NCBI RefSeq assembly: GCF_035982055.1
Contig: NZ_CP108427.1
Location: forward strand, 5,269,001 to 5,333,000
Direction of reading: 5' to 3'
From: Streptomyces sp. NBC_01288
GTDB lineage: Bacteria; Actinomycetota; Actinomycetes; Streptomycetales; Streptomycetaceae
Length of the DNA: 64,000 nucleotides
Positions 24,964-34,608 of the stretch are shown one piece after another. Position numbers and translations under genes: made by a program. The notes below the pieces were generated by a model. That model worked only from the letters and a program-made list of their open reading frames with translations. It had not been told where the DNA came from and did no database searches. How positions within the stretch are numbered: position 1 is the first letter of the stretch; every line of letters begins with the position of its first letter.

Positions 24964-25818
24964 TTATTCCGGCTGGTGTTCGGGCCCCCCGAAATCCGGG
25001 CTGGAGAAGTCCGGGCTGGAGAAGCTCGGGCGGTGACCCGGCTCCGGGCCGTCGTCCGGGCTGGAGAAGCCCGGGCGGTCGTAGCCGAGGTTCGGCATGC
25101 GACTGGGCGCCGTGGGCGTCGTACGGCGGAGTGGTGCCGTGCTCGGCGCCGCGAGCGCCTCCTGGAGGAACGGCAGGATGCCGCGTTCCAGGAGGGCGTC
25201 GTGCCAGGCATCCCTGGCGCGGGCCACTTCGCCGCCCGACTCGCCGTAGGGGCCGGTGTCGAGCGAGGGCCTGTTGCGCAGGGCGGTGAGCAGCAGGCCG
25301 ACGATGGCGACGAGGATCGCCGCGGCGGTCATGGCGCCGAACACCCAGCCGGCAGTGAGCATGGTCTTGGCGAACGCCGGTTCGGGGCTGAGCATCTTGA
25401 GGATGTAGCCCACGAGCAGGAATATCGCCGCGGCCGTGCCGGCGAGGACGGGGGTGAGGACGGCGGCTACGGCGACGGCGCCCGCACCCTCGGCCGCCTC
25501 CCCCAGGGTGGTGGCGAGCCCCATCGCGCCCACGCCGCCCGGCTCCACGGAGTCGGGCTCGTGGACGGCCGACGGGGTGGACGACGCCGGCCGGCGCAGT
25601 TCCTCGCGGACCTTCACGTAGTGCTGGTACTCGGTCGCCGCGGCCGCCGTGATGAGCGCGGTGGCGTTCAGCGCCATGGTGCGCAGCTGTTCGGGGTTGA
25701 GCCGCTTGCCGACAGCGGCCAGTTCCGGGCGGGTAGGGGCGGAGCGCAGCGCCTCGTCGAGGATCCGCTCGTACTCCTGGCGGTCCTCGCTGTGCAGGTG
25801 CTGCGGAACGCTGTTCAT
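24964..25818 (-). CDS. Unrecognised membrane protein with FSSPD repeats
   Basis: A 284-residue protein. The N-terminal 100 residues are soluble and helical. Two or three hydrophobic segments follow (about 110-145 and 165-190), then a 90-residue cytoplasmic tail. The last 35 residues contain repeated FSSPD units (GFSSPDDG, SFSSPDFSSPDFGG). The repeats come from 15-bp DNA units (copies near 24995, 25010 and 25054), so their number could vary between strains. ATG 25818 is used with GGGGG about 9 bp upstream; ATG 25824 is too close to it. Function unknown. Confidence 0.75.
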   Translation of the reverse strand: MNSVPQHLHSEDRQEYERILDEALRSAPTRPELAAVGKRLNPEQLRTMALNATALITAAAATEYQHYVKVREELRRPASSTPSAVHEPDSVEPGGVGAMGLATTLGEAAEGAGAVAVAAVLTPVLAGTAAAIFLLVGYILKMLSPEPAFAKTMLTAGWVFGAMTAAAILVAIVGLLLTALRNRPSLDTGPYGESGGEVARARDAWHDALLERGILPFLQEALAAPSTAPLRRTTPTAPSRMPNLGYDRPGFSSPDDGPEPGHRPSFSSPDFSSPDFGGPEHQPE

Positions 25819-26016
25819 GTGCATCCCCCGATGCTCCGTAGGGCTTGGGGCTCGCATGCCAACGAGCCGTCGGGCAGAAACGGAGGGGAGCCTGCTACGG
25901 ATAAGCCGATGGTAGAGCGGCGACGGCACACGGTGACAGGGGGTTTCCAGAAATTGGCCCCTGGCCAGCGCTGTCGTCCGCCGGTCCTCCGGAGGGGACG
26001 ACTGCCCGCTAAACGC

Positions 26017-27117
26017 TCAGATATCCAGCGGCAGTTGCTGGACCAGCAGTTTTCCGGCCATGGTCACGCCGCCGTCCATCGCGATGGCCAGTCCCTCGGC
26101 GTAGACGTGCGGTCCCTCGACCACGGGACCCGCGCTGTCCTCGCCGTCCTCGGAGCCCACGTCGCCCAGGAGATAGGGAATCGGGCTGTGGCCGTGCACG
26201 ATCCGGGTGCCGCCGTACATGTCGAGCAGGGAGCGGACATGGTCGGCGCCGCCCTCGTCGCGGAAGGAGAAGCGCTTGGTGAGCTTGCGGAACACGTCCC
26301 AGACCTCGTCCGCGTCGTTGCGCGTGAGGGTCTCGCGGACGGTGTCGTTGACGGCCTCGATCGAGTCGCCGTAGTCGAGGTACGCGGTGGTGTCGGAGTG
26401 CACGAGCAGGTGGCCGTCGACCTCCTCCATGGCGTCCAGGCGGGCCATCCACTGCAGGTGGACGTCCTGGAGGCGGTCCATGTCGGTCTTCTGGCCGCCG
26501 TTGAGCAGCCAGGCCGCCTGGAAGGTGGCGGTGCCGGCGCCGGAGTTGACGGGGGTGTCGCCGAACCGCTTCGCGCCGAGCAGGAGCAGCTCGTGGTTGC
26601 CCATGAGCGCCTTGCAGTAGCCACCGGCCGCGGCGGCCTCGGCGGACAGCCGCATGACCAGGTCGATGACGCCGATGCCGTCGGGTCCGCGGTCGGTGAA
26701 GTCGCCGAGGAACCAGAGCCGCGCGGTGCCCGCGCACCAGCTGCCGGCCGCGTCGATCAGACCCTTCTCCCGCAGGGCGGCCACCAGTTCGTCCAGGTAG
26801 CCGTGCACATCCCCTACGACGAACAGCGGACCGGGGCCCTCCGTCTGCTGCGGGACGGCCGCCGACGCCGGGTCCACCGCGACCTGAACCGTGTCACCCC
26901 GACGGATGACGGGCAGATCGCGCTGCGTGGGCGTGTAGCCCTCCGGATAGACCTCGTCGAAGGCCTCGTCAAAGGCATCCTCGTCGGGTCGTACGGCCTC
27001 GCCGGGCTGCGCGCTGTCGGCGTACGGACCGGTCTCGTGGACGTACGCCGGTACCCGGAAGTCGCGCAACGTCGCCGTCCGCTCCGTCTCGGGTCCCTGA
27101 CCGGCCCCCTGAGTCAT
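26017..27117 (-). CDS. Calcineurin-like metallophosphoesterase (PPP-type)
   Basis: A 366-residue phosphatase. All metal-site motifs are present in order: VVGDVHGY (about 100-107), FLGDFTDRG (about 136-144), MGNHELLL (about 172-179), VHSD (about 243) and VHGHSPIP (about 310). This is the PPP family layout, with two metals cleaving phosphoprotein or nucleotide phosphoesters. The N-terminal 90 residues are acidic and variable. ATG 27117 is preferred (GGAGGGG just upstream); ATG 27132 would add five residues. The upstream DNA is non-coding and repetitive. Confidence 0.9.
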   Translation of the reverse strand: MTQGAGQGPETERTATLRDFRVPAYVHETGPYADSAQPGEAVRPDEDAFDEAFDEVYPEGYTPTQRDLPVIRRGDTVQVAVDPASAAVPQQTEGPGPLFVVGDVHGYLDELVAALREKGLIDAAGSWCAGTARLWFLGDFTDRGPDGIGVIDLVMRLSAEAAAAGGYCKALMGNHELLLLGAKRFGDTPVNSGAGTATFQAAWLLNGGQKTDMDRLQDVHLQWMARLDAMEEVDGHLLVHSDTTAYLDYGDSIEAVNDTVRETLTRNDADEVWDVFRKLTKRFSFRDEGGADHVRSLLDMYGGTRIVHGHSPIPYLLGDVGSEDGEDSAGPVVEGPHVYAEGLAIAMDGGVTMAGKLLVQQLPLDI

Positions 27118-27382
27118 CGACCCCTCCACCATCGCGCCGCAGCTGCACCGCGTCGGACTGCCTGGTCGCAGCGGCCCGCGGTGTCGTGGGCCCATCATAG
27201 GAATGCGGATCGCGCCATGTGATGACCCAGGGGTGCTGAATCGGACCAGGACTCCGGTCCACCGCGGCTTTCGCCCCGATTGGGCAGGGGTTCGGCTGGT
27301 GGCCGTCTGCTTGACGGGGGGTGGGCGGGGGTTGGTTCGCGCCGCCGAGCGGCTGGAAATCGTCGGTGGTGGTTGTTCGCGG

Positions 27383-27472
27383 TGGGGTGGGTGGGGGCTG
27401 TGGGGGTGCGTGGGGGTACGTGGTCGGGGGTGGTGGGGGTTGCTTGGGTGGGGGTGGGGGGCGGTGTCTGGT
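27383..27472 (+). other. G-run-rich tract (G-quadruplex-prone)
   Basis: Within 90 bp there are about ten runs of three to six G separated by one to eight bases on the + strand (for example GGGGTGGGTGGGGG). It lies about 270 bp upstream of the metallophosphoesterase start, in non-coding DNA. Confidence 0.6.
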
Positions 27473-27599
27473 CGAGGTGGTGGGGATCGCTTGCGGGGTC
27501 GCTTGCGCGGGGCGGTGGGGGCGTCGGGTTGGGGTGAGTTTGCCTGCGGGTGAGGGGTGGGGTCGGTTCGGGTGGTTCGGGTGGGTTCGCCCTCAGGTG

Positions 27600-28960
27600 T
27601 GTTGGGAGTCCCGGCGCTGCTCGGCCCGCCACGGCACTTGACGGGGGTCCTGCGCGACGCGGGCCGAGGGGAGTTCCGGGTACCGCTCCGGCCATCCCCA
27701 TGGCGCCTGGCGGCCGCGCCCCGGGCGCGCTCGGGGGCAACCTGCGGGAGTGCTCCGGGTTCTGCCTCGGCCGGACTGGGGCGGCGGGTGGGAGTCCAGG
27801 CCCCGTTCCGTGCGCGACGGCACCCGAGGCGGGTCTTGATGCCGGGCACCCGGCGGGCACGCGACGGGAGCTTCGGCACCGAGCCTCACGGGCACCCGGA
27901 GCAAGTCCGGCTTCCGCTTCTGCCTCTGCACGACTACGGCACCCGGTGGGAGTCCGGGCCCCGTAGTCGCTCACGGCACTGGAAGGGGGTGCCTGACACC
28001 GAGCCCCATCGCCACGGGCACCGGCTCCCGGCGCGAGTCCCGACGCTGAGCCGTTTCCACGGGGCTCGGCGTGAGTTCCGGCACCGAGCTCCCTCGGCAC
28101 GGGCACCCGGCGCGAGTCCCGAGGCTGAGCCGTTTCCACGGGGCTGCACGTGAGTCCTGGCACCGAACTCCCTCACACCACTGGCACCCAGCACGAGTTC
28201 CGACGCTGAGCCCCTTTACACGGCGCTCAGCGTGAATCCCGGCACCGAGCCCCCTCGCCACGGCCACCCGGCGCGAGTCCCGACGCCGAGCCCCTCTCCA
28301 CGGGGCTCAGCGTCGGTCCCGGCATCGAGCCCCCCGGGCACGGGAACCGGCACGAGCCTGTGTCCCGTCCCGCCGGGCTCCGATCGCGGTACCGGCTGGG
28401 AGTCCAAGTACCGCTCTGCCCGCCACCACGTCCCGAGGGAACTCCCGCCACAGCTCCCGCCTTTGACGGTCACCCGACGGGCGTCTCGACACCAAGCTCG
28501 TCGGGCGGTCACCCGACGGGAACCTCGGCACCAACCCCGCCGAGCGGAAGTCGGACGGCCGCCCCGGCACCGACCTTCACAGGCAGCCGGGACAAGTCCG
28601 CCCCTCGCTCCGCCCTACGGCTGGCCTGGTGGAAGTCCGGCCCCCTGACCGCCACCAAGCCCCGAACTCGCCCGGCACTGCGCCCCCTCCAAGCGTCCAC
28701 ATCGACTGGAACAACCGGAACGACCCAGACCCCCGCCTGCACCCGTCCACGGAGCCCGGAGCGAACCCGGCCCCCCGACTCCGCCCGCCCGACCACGGCA
28801 CCCGGAACAAGTCCGACCCCGCCTCCTGCCACCCCCGGCGCCCGATGGAACTCCGGAAACCCTCCACCCCGCCCGAGTCCACACCCACATCCACCGGGAC
28901 GGCACCGACACCGGCACCGCCCCCCGGGGCACCCCCGCCCCCTACTTCCCCTCAGGCGAC
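27600..28960. repeat. Degenerate ~40-bp repeat field in a 1.8-kb non-coding region
   Basis: The gap 27118-28941 has no gene that I can support. From about 27600 onward it is built of diverged units of about 40 bp. A typical unit reads roughly CACCCGGcGcGAGTCCCGg, then CaCcGAGCc, then an eight-base filler and CACGG. The clearest copies lie at 28021-28345. Frames stay open on both strands only because of the base composition. Confidence 0.65.
28021..28345. repeat. Four copies of an 80-bp tandem repeat, each with a hairpin
   Basis: The marker CGAGT(C/T)CCGA recurs at 28033, 28112, 28193 and 28273, giving a period of 79-81 bp; each 80-mer is two diverged 40-mers. At the junction of the halves lies an inverted repeat: 28043-28052 with 28063-28072, 28203-28211 with 28225-28233 (perfect 9 bp), and 28281-28294 with 28302-28315 (13 of 14). 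The second copy has a decayed stem. Since 80 is not a multiple of 3, the array is not a coding repeat. Confidence 0.75.
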
Positions 28961-30054
28961 CGAGGCGGACTGACCGTCGTCCTCGGTGGACGCCGTTGGG
29001 ACGACGTCCGCACGATCAGCTCCGTCGGTATCACCTGCTCGATCGGCAGGTCGGACTCGACCCCCTCGATCGCGTCGATGAGGAGTTGCACCACCGCCGT
29101 ACCGATCCGCCGCGGCTTCAGCGACAGCGTCGTGACCGGCGGCTCGGTGTTCGCGTACACCGTGGACTCGCTGCAACACACGAGCAGCAGATCCTCCGGT
29201 ACCCGCATCCCGTAGCGACGGGCCGCCGCCAGCAGATCCGTGCCGTTGGGGTCGAACAGGCCGTAGACCGCGTCGGGCCGGTCGGGCCGGGCGAGCAACC
29301 GGTCGGCGGCGACGGCCCCCGCGCACGGATCGTGCGCCGGGTACGACTCGTACACCGGATCCTGGCCCACCCGCTCGCACCACCGGAGGTACGCCGTGGT
29401 CGAGAGGTGCGTGTACGTGTCCGTGCTCGTGCCCGTGAGCAGGCCGATCCGGCGGGCGCCGGCGTCGGCCAGGTGGTCCAGGATGCCCAGGACCGCGGCC
29501 TCGTGATCGTTGTCGACCCAGGCGGTCACCGGGAGCGAGCCGGCCGGGCGGCCGTCGGAGACGACCGGTAAACCCTGCCGGACGAGCTCGCTGACCACCG
29601 GGTCCTGGTCGGACGGGTCGATGACGACCGTGCCGTCCAGGGCGACGTTCGACCACACGTCGTGGCGCGAGGTCGCGGGGAGGATCACGAGGGCGTAGCC
29701 GCGGGCGAGCGCGGCCGAGGTGGCGGCCCGCGCCATCTCGGCGAAGTACGCGAACTCGGTGAAGGTGAAAGGTTCATCCCCGTACGTCGTCACGGTCAGG
29801 CCGATGAGGCCGGACTTGCCGGTACGGAGTGTGCGAGCCGCCGCTGAGGGCCGATAGCCCAGCCGGTCGGCGACTTCGCGGACATGGCGTCGGGTGGCGT
29901 CCGGGAGCCGGCCCTTGCCGTTGAGGGCGTCGGAGACGGTCGTGATGGAGACTCCGGCCGCGGCGGCCACGTCTCTGATTCCCGCCCGGCCCGGCCGGCT
30001 TCCTCGACGAGAGGTTTCCGCGCGGCTCACCTGGTGCTTCCCTGCTGCTGTCAT
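28942..30054 (-). CDS. LacI family transcriptional regulator
   Basis: A 370-residue regulator. After about 22 basic residues, the LacI helix-turn-helix and hinge helix are clear: GIRDVAAAAGVSITTVSDAL and then LGYRPSAAARTLRTG (about 25-78). The sugar-binding-like domain follows, with the usual blocks RRIGLLTG and AVYGLFDPNG, and VTTLSLKP near the end. Effector and target are unknown; no sugar genes are adjacent. ATG 30054 is the first start compatible with the domain. The stop lies at the edge of the repeat field. Confidence 0.92.
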   Translation of the reverse strand: MTAAGKHQVSRAETSRRGSRPGRAGIRDVAAAAGVSITTVSDALNGKGRLPDATRRHVREVADRLGYRPSAAARTLRTGKSGLIGLTVTTYGDEPFTFTEFAYFAEMARAATSAALARGYALVILPATSRHDVWSNVALDGTVVIDPSDQDPVVSELVRQGLPVVSDGRPAGSLPVTAWVDNDHEAAVLGILDHLADAGARRIGLLTGTSTDTYTHLSTTAYLRWCERVGQDPVYESYPAHDPCAGAVAADRLLARPDRPDAVYGLFDPNGTDLLAAARRYGMRVPEDLLLVCCSESTVYANTEPPVTTLSLKPRRIGTAVVQLLIDAIEGVESDLPIEQVIPTELIVRTSSQRRPPRTTVSPPRSPEGK

Positions 30055-30637
30055 GGCGAGCCGATAGTAGGGCTCATGCGGTGGGGTAGTGCGGACGCAT
30101 ATGCACGCGTTGACAGGCACGTTTCTGCAAGGTCAGAAGGGGTCAACTGCCTTAGAAACAAAGTCAGTTAAACGATGCGATGGCATTACGTGACTTGTCG
30201 GCGCGTATGGGCCTGCCAAGCCCCCCATGTTTCGAAGAGGTCTCAACTCACCTGCACGAGGGATGCGCGCCACGGCGCGAGCTACCGGCGCATAGATATA
30301 TGTACAGCGCGCCCCCGGTTCGTGTGCCTTCGTACGGTGTTGCCCCTGATACGGATGTGACACGTGGGGCGATCCGGACGGACTCCTGACGGGCACCCGT
30401 CGGCTGCTTACGCAGGCACGCGGCGACTGCTCATGCAGACACCCGGCGACTGCTCGCGGATCCCCGAGGTCGCTCACGCGGACGCCGGTGACTCCTCACC
30501 CGTACGTCGATGACGGGTTACCCGTACGCCGGCGACCGCTCACCCGCTCCGGACCTGTACGCCCCGGCGGCGAATCCTCATAAGGTGAGCAGTATTGATA
30601 GCCGGTGGTGCCGGTGGTGGTCACAAGGAGGACTGCG
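30055..30637. other. 583-bp intergenic region between the LacI gene and hisC
   Basis: There is no gene or tRNA here that I can support. The left part is relatively AT-rich and includes the palindrome GCATATGC (30097-30104), a candidate LacI-type half of an operator. The right part is repetitive (next entry). GAAG/ATAT-rich stretches near 30290-30305 could hold promoters. The hisC ribosome binding site is at 30625-30632. Confidence 0.5.
30393..30461. repeat. 23-bp tandem repeat, three copies, with decayed flank
   Basis: Copies at 30393-30415, 30416-30438 and 30439-30461 follow the pattern GCACCCGgCGaCTGCTcAcGCAG. Weaker copies with CGGCGACCGCTCACCCG continue to about 30550. Confidence 0.7.
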
Positions 30638-31732
30638 GTGAGCGAGACGAGCCCGAAGCTGCGCGCCGAGCTGGAGGGTATCCCCACCTACAAGCCGGGC
30701 AGGCCTGCCTCGGCGGACGGTCCGGTGGCCTACAAGCTGTCCTCCAACGAGAACCCGTACCCCCCGCTGCCCGGCGTGATGGAGAGCGTCACCGCGGCGG
30801 CCCTGAACTTCAACCGGTACCCCGACATGGCGTGCACCGGCCTGATGAACGAGCTGGCGGAACGGTTCGGCGTCCCCGTCTCCCACCTGGCCACCGGTAC
30901 CGGCTCGGTCGGCGTCGCCCAGCAGCTGATCCAGGCGACCGCCGGACCCGGCGACGAGGTCATGTACGCCTGGCGTTCCTTCGAGGCGTACCCGATCATC
31001 ACGCGGGTCAGCGGCGCCACGGCCGTGCAGGTCCCGTTGACCCCGGGTGACGTGCACGACCTGGACGCGATGGCCGACGCCATCACCGACCGCACCCGGC
31101 TGATCTTCGTCTGCAACCCCAACAACCCGACGGGAACGGTCGTACGCCGGGCCGAACTGGAGCGCTTCCTGGACCGGGTGCCGGGCGACGTGCTCGTCGT
31201 ACTGGACGAGGCCTACCGCGAGTTCATCCGGTCCGCCGAAGGTGAAGGAGGGGACGTGCCGGACGGCGTCCAGCTCTACCGCGACCGGCCGAACGTCTGC
31301 GTCCTGCGGACCTTCTCCAAGGCCTACGGCCTCGCCGGGCTGCGGGTCGGTTTCGCGATCGCCCACGAGCCGGTGGCGGCGGCGCTGCGCAAGACGGCCG
31401 TGCCCTTCGGGGTGAGCCAGCTCGCGCAGGACGCGGCGGTCGCCTCGCTGCGCGCCGAGGACGAACTGCTCGGCCGCGTCGGCTCGTTGGTCGGCGAGCG
31501 CACCCGCGTGGCCGACACACTGCGCGCCCAGGGCTGGACGGTCCCGGAGACCCAGGCCAACTTCGTGTGGCTACGGCTGGGGGAGCGCACGCTCGACTTC
31601 GCGGCGGCCTGCGACCAGGCGGGCGTGGTGGTACGGCCGTTCGCGGGCGAGGGTGTGCGGATCACGATCGGGGAGACCGAGGGCAACGACATCTTCCTGA
31701 AGGTGGCGGAGGGGTTCCGCAAGGAGCTCTAG
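30638..31732 (+). CDS. hisC: Histidinol-phosphate / aromatic aminotransferase
   Basis: A 364-residue fold-type-I aminotransferase. The conserved blocks are SSNENPYPP (35-43), GTGSVGVAQQL, CNPNNPTGT (159-167), LDEAYREF, and the PLP lysine in RTFSKAYGLAGLR (Lys228). It transaminates imidazole-acetol phosphate or, in the Pat subgroup, phenylpyruvate. Since streptomycetes keep another hisC in the his operon, this copy may mainly serve aromatic amino acids (inference). GTG 30638 follows AAGGAGGA by about 5 bp. No his gene is adjacent. Confidence 0.9.
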   Translation: MSETSPKLRAELEGIPTYKPGRPASADGPVAYKLSSNENPYPPLPGVMESVTAAALNFNRYPDMACTGLMNELAERFGVPVSHLATGTGSVGVAQQLIQATAGPGDEVMYAWRSFEAYPIITRVSGATAVQVPLTPGDVHDLDAMADAITDRTRLIFVCNPNNPTGTVVRRAELERFLDRVPGDVLVVLDEAYREFIRSAEGEGGDVPDGVQLYRDRPNVCVLRTFSKAYGLAGLRVGFAIAHEPVAAALRKTAVPFGVSQLAQDAAVASLRAEDELLGRVGSLVGERTRVADTLRAQGWTVPETQANFVWLRLGERTLDFAAACDQAGVVVRPFAGEGVRITIGETEGNDIFLKVAEGFRKEL

Positions 31733-31865
31733 CCGTCGCGGATGTGAGGGTTCGTAACGAGTGACGTCAGGGGGGTTGCCTTAGGGGGACCCCCCTCCGT
31801 AATGGGCCTCCGAACGGGACCCCCCTTCCGCTGCCGAAAATCCGTACGTCATAATAGCTTGTGAA

Positions 31866-31881
31866 TGTGAACGCGTTCACA
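31866..31881. promoter_or_regulatory. Rex operator (ROP) upstream of cydA
   Basis: TGTGAACGCGTTCACA is a perfect 16-bp palindrome of the Rex type (TGTGAA-N4-TTCACA), 85 bp before the cydA start. An extra TTGTGAA just to the left gives an overlapping half site. Rex represses cyd genes when NADH is low and releases them when NADH/NAD+ rises, as known for S. coelicolor cydABCD. Confidence 0.9.
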
Positions 31882-31965
31882 AGCGTGTCCCGGTTCGTCC
31901 CATGATGTGTGCGACAAAAGGGGCAAACTGCCGCTGTACCACGGCGACGTAAGGAGACTGACGAC

Positions 31966-33474
31966 GTGGAATTGGCTCTGGCGCCGGAGACACTGGCGCG
32001 ATGGCAGTTCGGCATCACCACCGTCTACCACTTCCTGTTCATCCCCCTGACGATCTCGCTCGCCGCTCTCACGGCCGGGCTGCAGACCGCGTGGGTGCGC
32101 ACGGAGAAGGAGAAGTACCTCAGGGCCACCAAGTTCTGGGGCAAGCTCTTCCTGATCAACATCGCCATGGGCGTCGTCACGGGCATCGTCCAGGAGTTCC
32201 AGTTCGGCATGAACTGGTCCACCTACTCGCGGTTCGTCGGTGACATCTTCGGTGCCCCGCTCGCCTTCGAGGCGCTGATCGCGTTCTTCTTCGAGTCCAC
32301 CTTCATCGGGCTGTGGATCTTCGGCTGGGACAAGCTGCCCAAGCGGATCCACCTGGCCTGCATCTGGATGGTCTCGATCGGCACGATCCTGTCGGCGTAC
32401 TTCATCCTCGCGGCCAACTCGTGGATGCAGCACCCCGTCGGCTACCGGATCAACAAGGCGAAGGGCCGCGCCGAACTCACCGACTTCTGGCACGTGCTGA
32501 CCCAGAACACCGCGCTCGCCCAGGCCTTCCACACGCTCTCCGCGTCCTTCCTGACCGGCGGCGCGTTCATGGTCGGCATCGCGGCCTTCCACCTGTTCCG
32601 CAAGAAGCACATCGCCGTGATGAAGAGCTCGCTGCGGCTGGGCCTGGTCACCGTCGCCATCGCCGGCCTGCTCACCGCCGTCAGCGGTGACACCCTCGGC
32701 AAGGTCATGTTCAAGCAGCAGCCGATGAAGATGGCGTCCGCCGAGGCGCTGTGGGACGGCCAGGACTCCGCGCCGTTCTCGATCTTCGCCTACGGCGACG
32801 TCAGCAAGGGCCACAACAGCGTCGAGCTGTCCATCCCCGGGATACTGTCCTTCCTCGCCGACGACGACTTCAGCTCGTACGTCCCCGGCATCAACGACAC
32901 CAACAAGGCCGAGCAGGCCAAGTACGGTCCCGGTGACTACCGGCCCATCATCCCCGTCACCTTCTGGGCGTTCCGCTGGATGATCGGCTTCGGGATGGCG
33001 TCCTTCGCCATCGGCCTGGCCGGACTCTGGCTGACCCGCAAGAAGTTCATGCTGGCCCCGCATCTGCGGGTCGGCGACGACGAAGTGCCGAACGTCGTCC
33101 TCTTCAAGAACAAGACCCTCGGCCCGAAACTCACCAAGCTCTACTGGCTCGTGTCGATCTGGACCCTCGGCTTCCCCCTGATCGCCAACTCCTGGGGCTG
33201 GATCTTCACCGAGATGGGCCGCCAGCCCTGGGTCGTCTACGGCCTCTTCCAGACCCGTGACGCCGTCTCCCCCAGCGTCTCCCAGGGCGAGGTCCTCACC
33301 TCGATGATCGTCTTCACCTCGCTCTACGCCGTCCTCGCCGTCATCGAGGTCAAGCTGCTCGCGAAGTACGTCAAGGCCGGCCCGCCCGAACTCACCGAGG
33401 CCGACCTCAACCCGCCCACGAAGATCGGCGGCGACTCCCAGGACGCCGACAAGCCGATGGCCTTCTCGTACTAG
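31966..33474 (+). CDS. cydA: Cytochrome bd ubiquinol/menaquinol oxidase subunit I
   Basis: A 502-residue membrane protein with about nine helices. Haem ligands can be located: His22 in VYHFLFIPL (b595/d site), His189 in AQAFHTLSAS (b558), and Met417 in the FTEMGRQPW motif. The loop between residues 250 and 325 is the quinol-binding Q-loop. The bd oxidase reduces O2 to water with quinol at high oxygen affinity. GTG 31966 follows AAGGAGA by about 9 bp. It is first in the cydA-cydB-cydCD unit, with a Rex operator upstream. Confidence 0.96.
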   Translation: MELALAPETLARWQFGITTVYHFLFIPLTISLAALTAGLQTAWVRTEKEKYLRATKFWGKLFLINIAMGVVTGIVQEFQFGMNWSTYSRFVGDIFGAPLAFEALIAFFFESTFIGLWIFGWDKLPKRIHLACIWMVSIGTILSAYFILAANSWMQHPVGYRINKAKGRAELTDFWHVLTQNTALAQAFHTLSASFLTGGAFMVGIAAFHLFRKKHIAVMKSSLRLGLVTVAIAGLLTAVSGDTLGKVMFKQQPMKMASAEALWDGQDSAPFSIFAYGDVSKGHNSVELSIPGILSFLADDDFSSYVPGINDTNKAEQAKYGPGDYRPIIPVTFWAFRWMIGFGMASFAIGLAGLWLTRKKFMLAPHLRVGDDEVPNVVLFKNKTLGPKLTKLYWLVSIWTLGFPLIANSWGWIFTEMGRQPWVVYGLFQTRDAVSPSVSQGEVLTSMIVFTSLYAVLAVIEVKLLAKYVKAGPPELTEADLNPPTKIGGDSQDADKPMAFSY

Positions 33475-33495
33475 GCCGAGGGAGCTGCAACAGTC

Positions 33496-34500
<1,005 letters not shown>

Positions 34501-34522
34501 GTCTGAGCGCCGAGTCCGACTT

Positions 34523-34550
34523 GGGGCATGTTTCACGTGAAACATGCCCC
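34523..34550. terminator. parS: 28-bp perfect palindrome with parS site 7 at its centre
   Basis: The parS core occupies 34530-34543, and GGGGCAT/ATGCCCC arms extend it to a perfect 28-bp palindrome, 22 bp past the cydB stop. It can serve both as a ParB site and as an attenuating hairpin between cydB and cydCD. Confidence 0.85.
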
Positions 34551-34594
34551 GTTGGGACCCACTGAGAAGCCGGGACCTCCCGAGAAGAGGGTGT

Positions 34595-34608
34595 GTTTCA
34601 CGTGAAAC
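34595..34608. other. parS: parS site 8 (perfect), overlapping the cydCD start
   Basis: Perfect GTTTCACGTGAAAC. The in-frame GTG at 34602-34604, the best start codon of cydCD, lies inside the palindrome. Confidence 0.92.

Noticed and set aside
27195..28163. Long open frames on both strands through the repeat field
   Set aside because: The peptides are Arg/Gly/Ala/Pro runs that shift frame with each 80-bp repeat; there is no consistent Shine-Dalgarno or codon bias.
27600..30550. CRISPR array
   Set aside because: Repeats are degenerate, lack distinct unique spacers, and no cas genes occur in the window.
30055..30637. Possible tRNA gene or attachment site before hisC
   Set aside because: I looked for a cloverleaf and the T-loop GGTTCGA pattern and found none; no integrase or direct-repeat ends are present.
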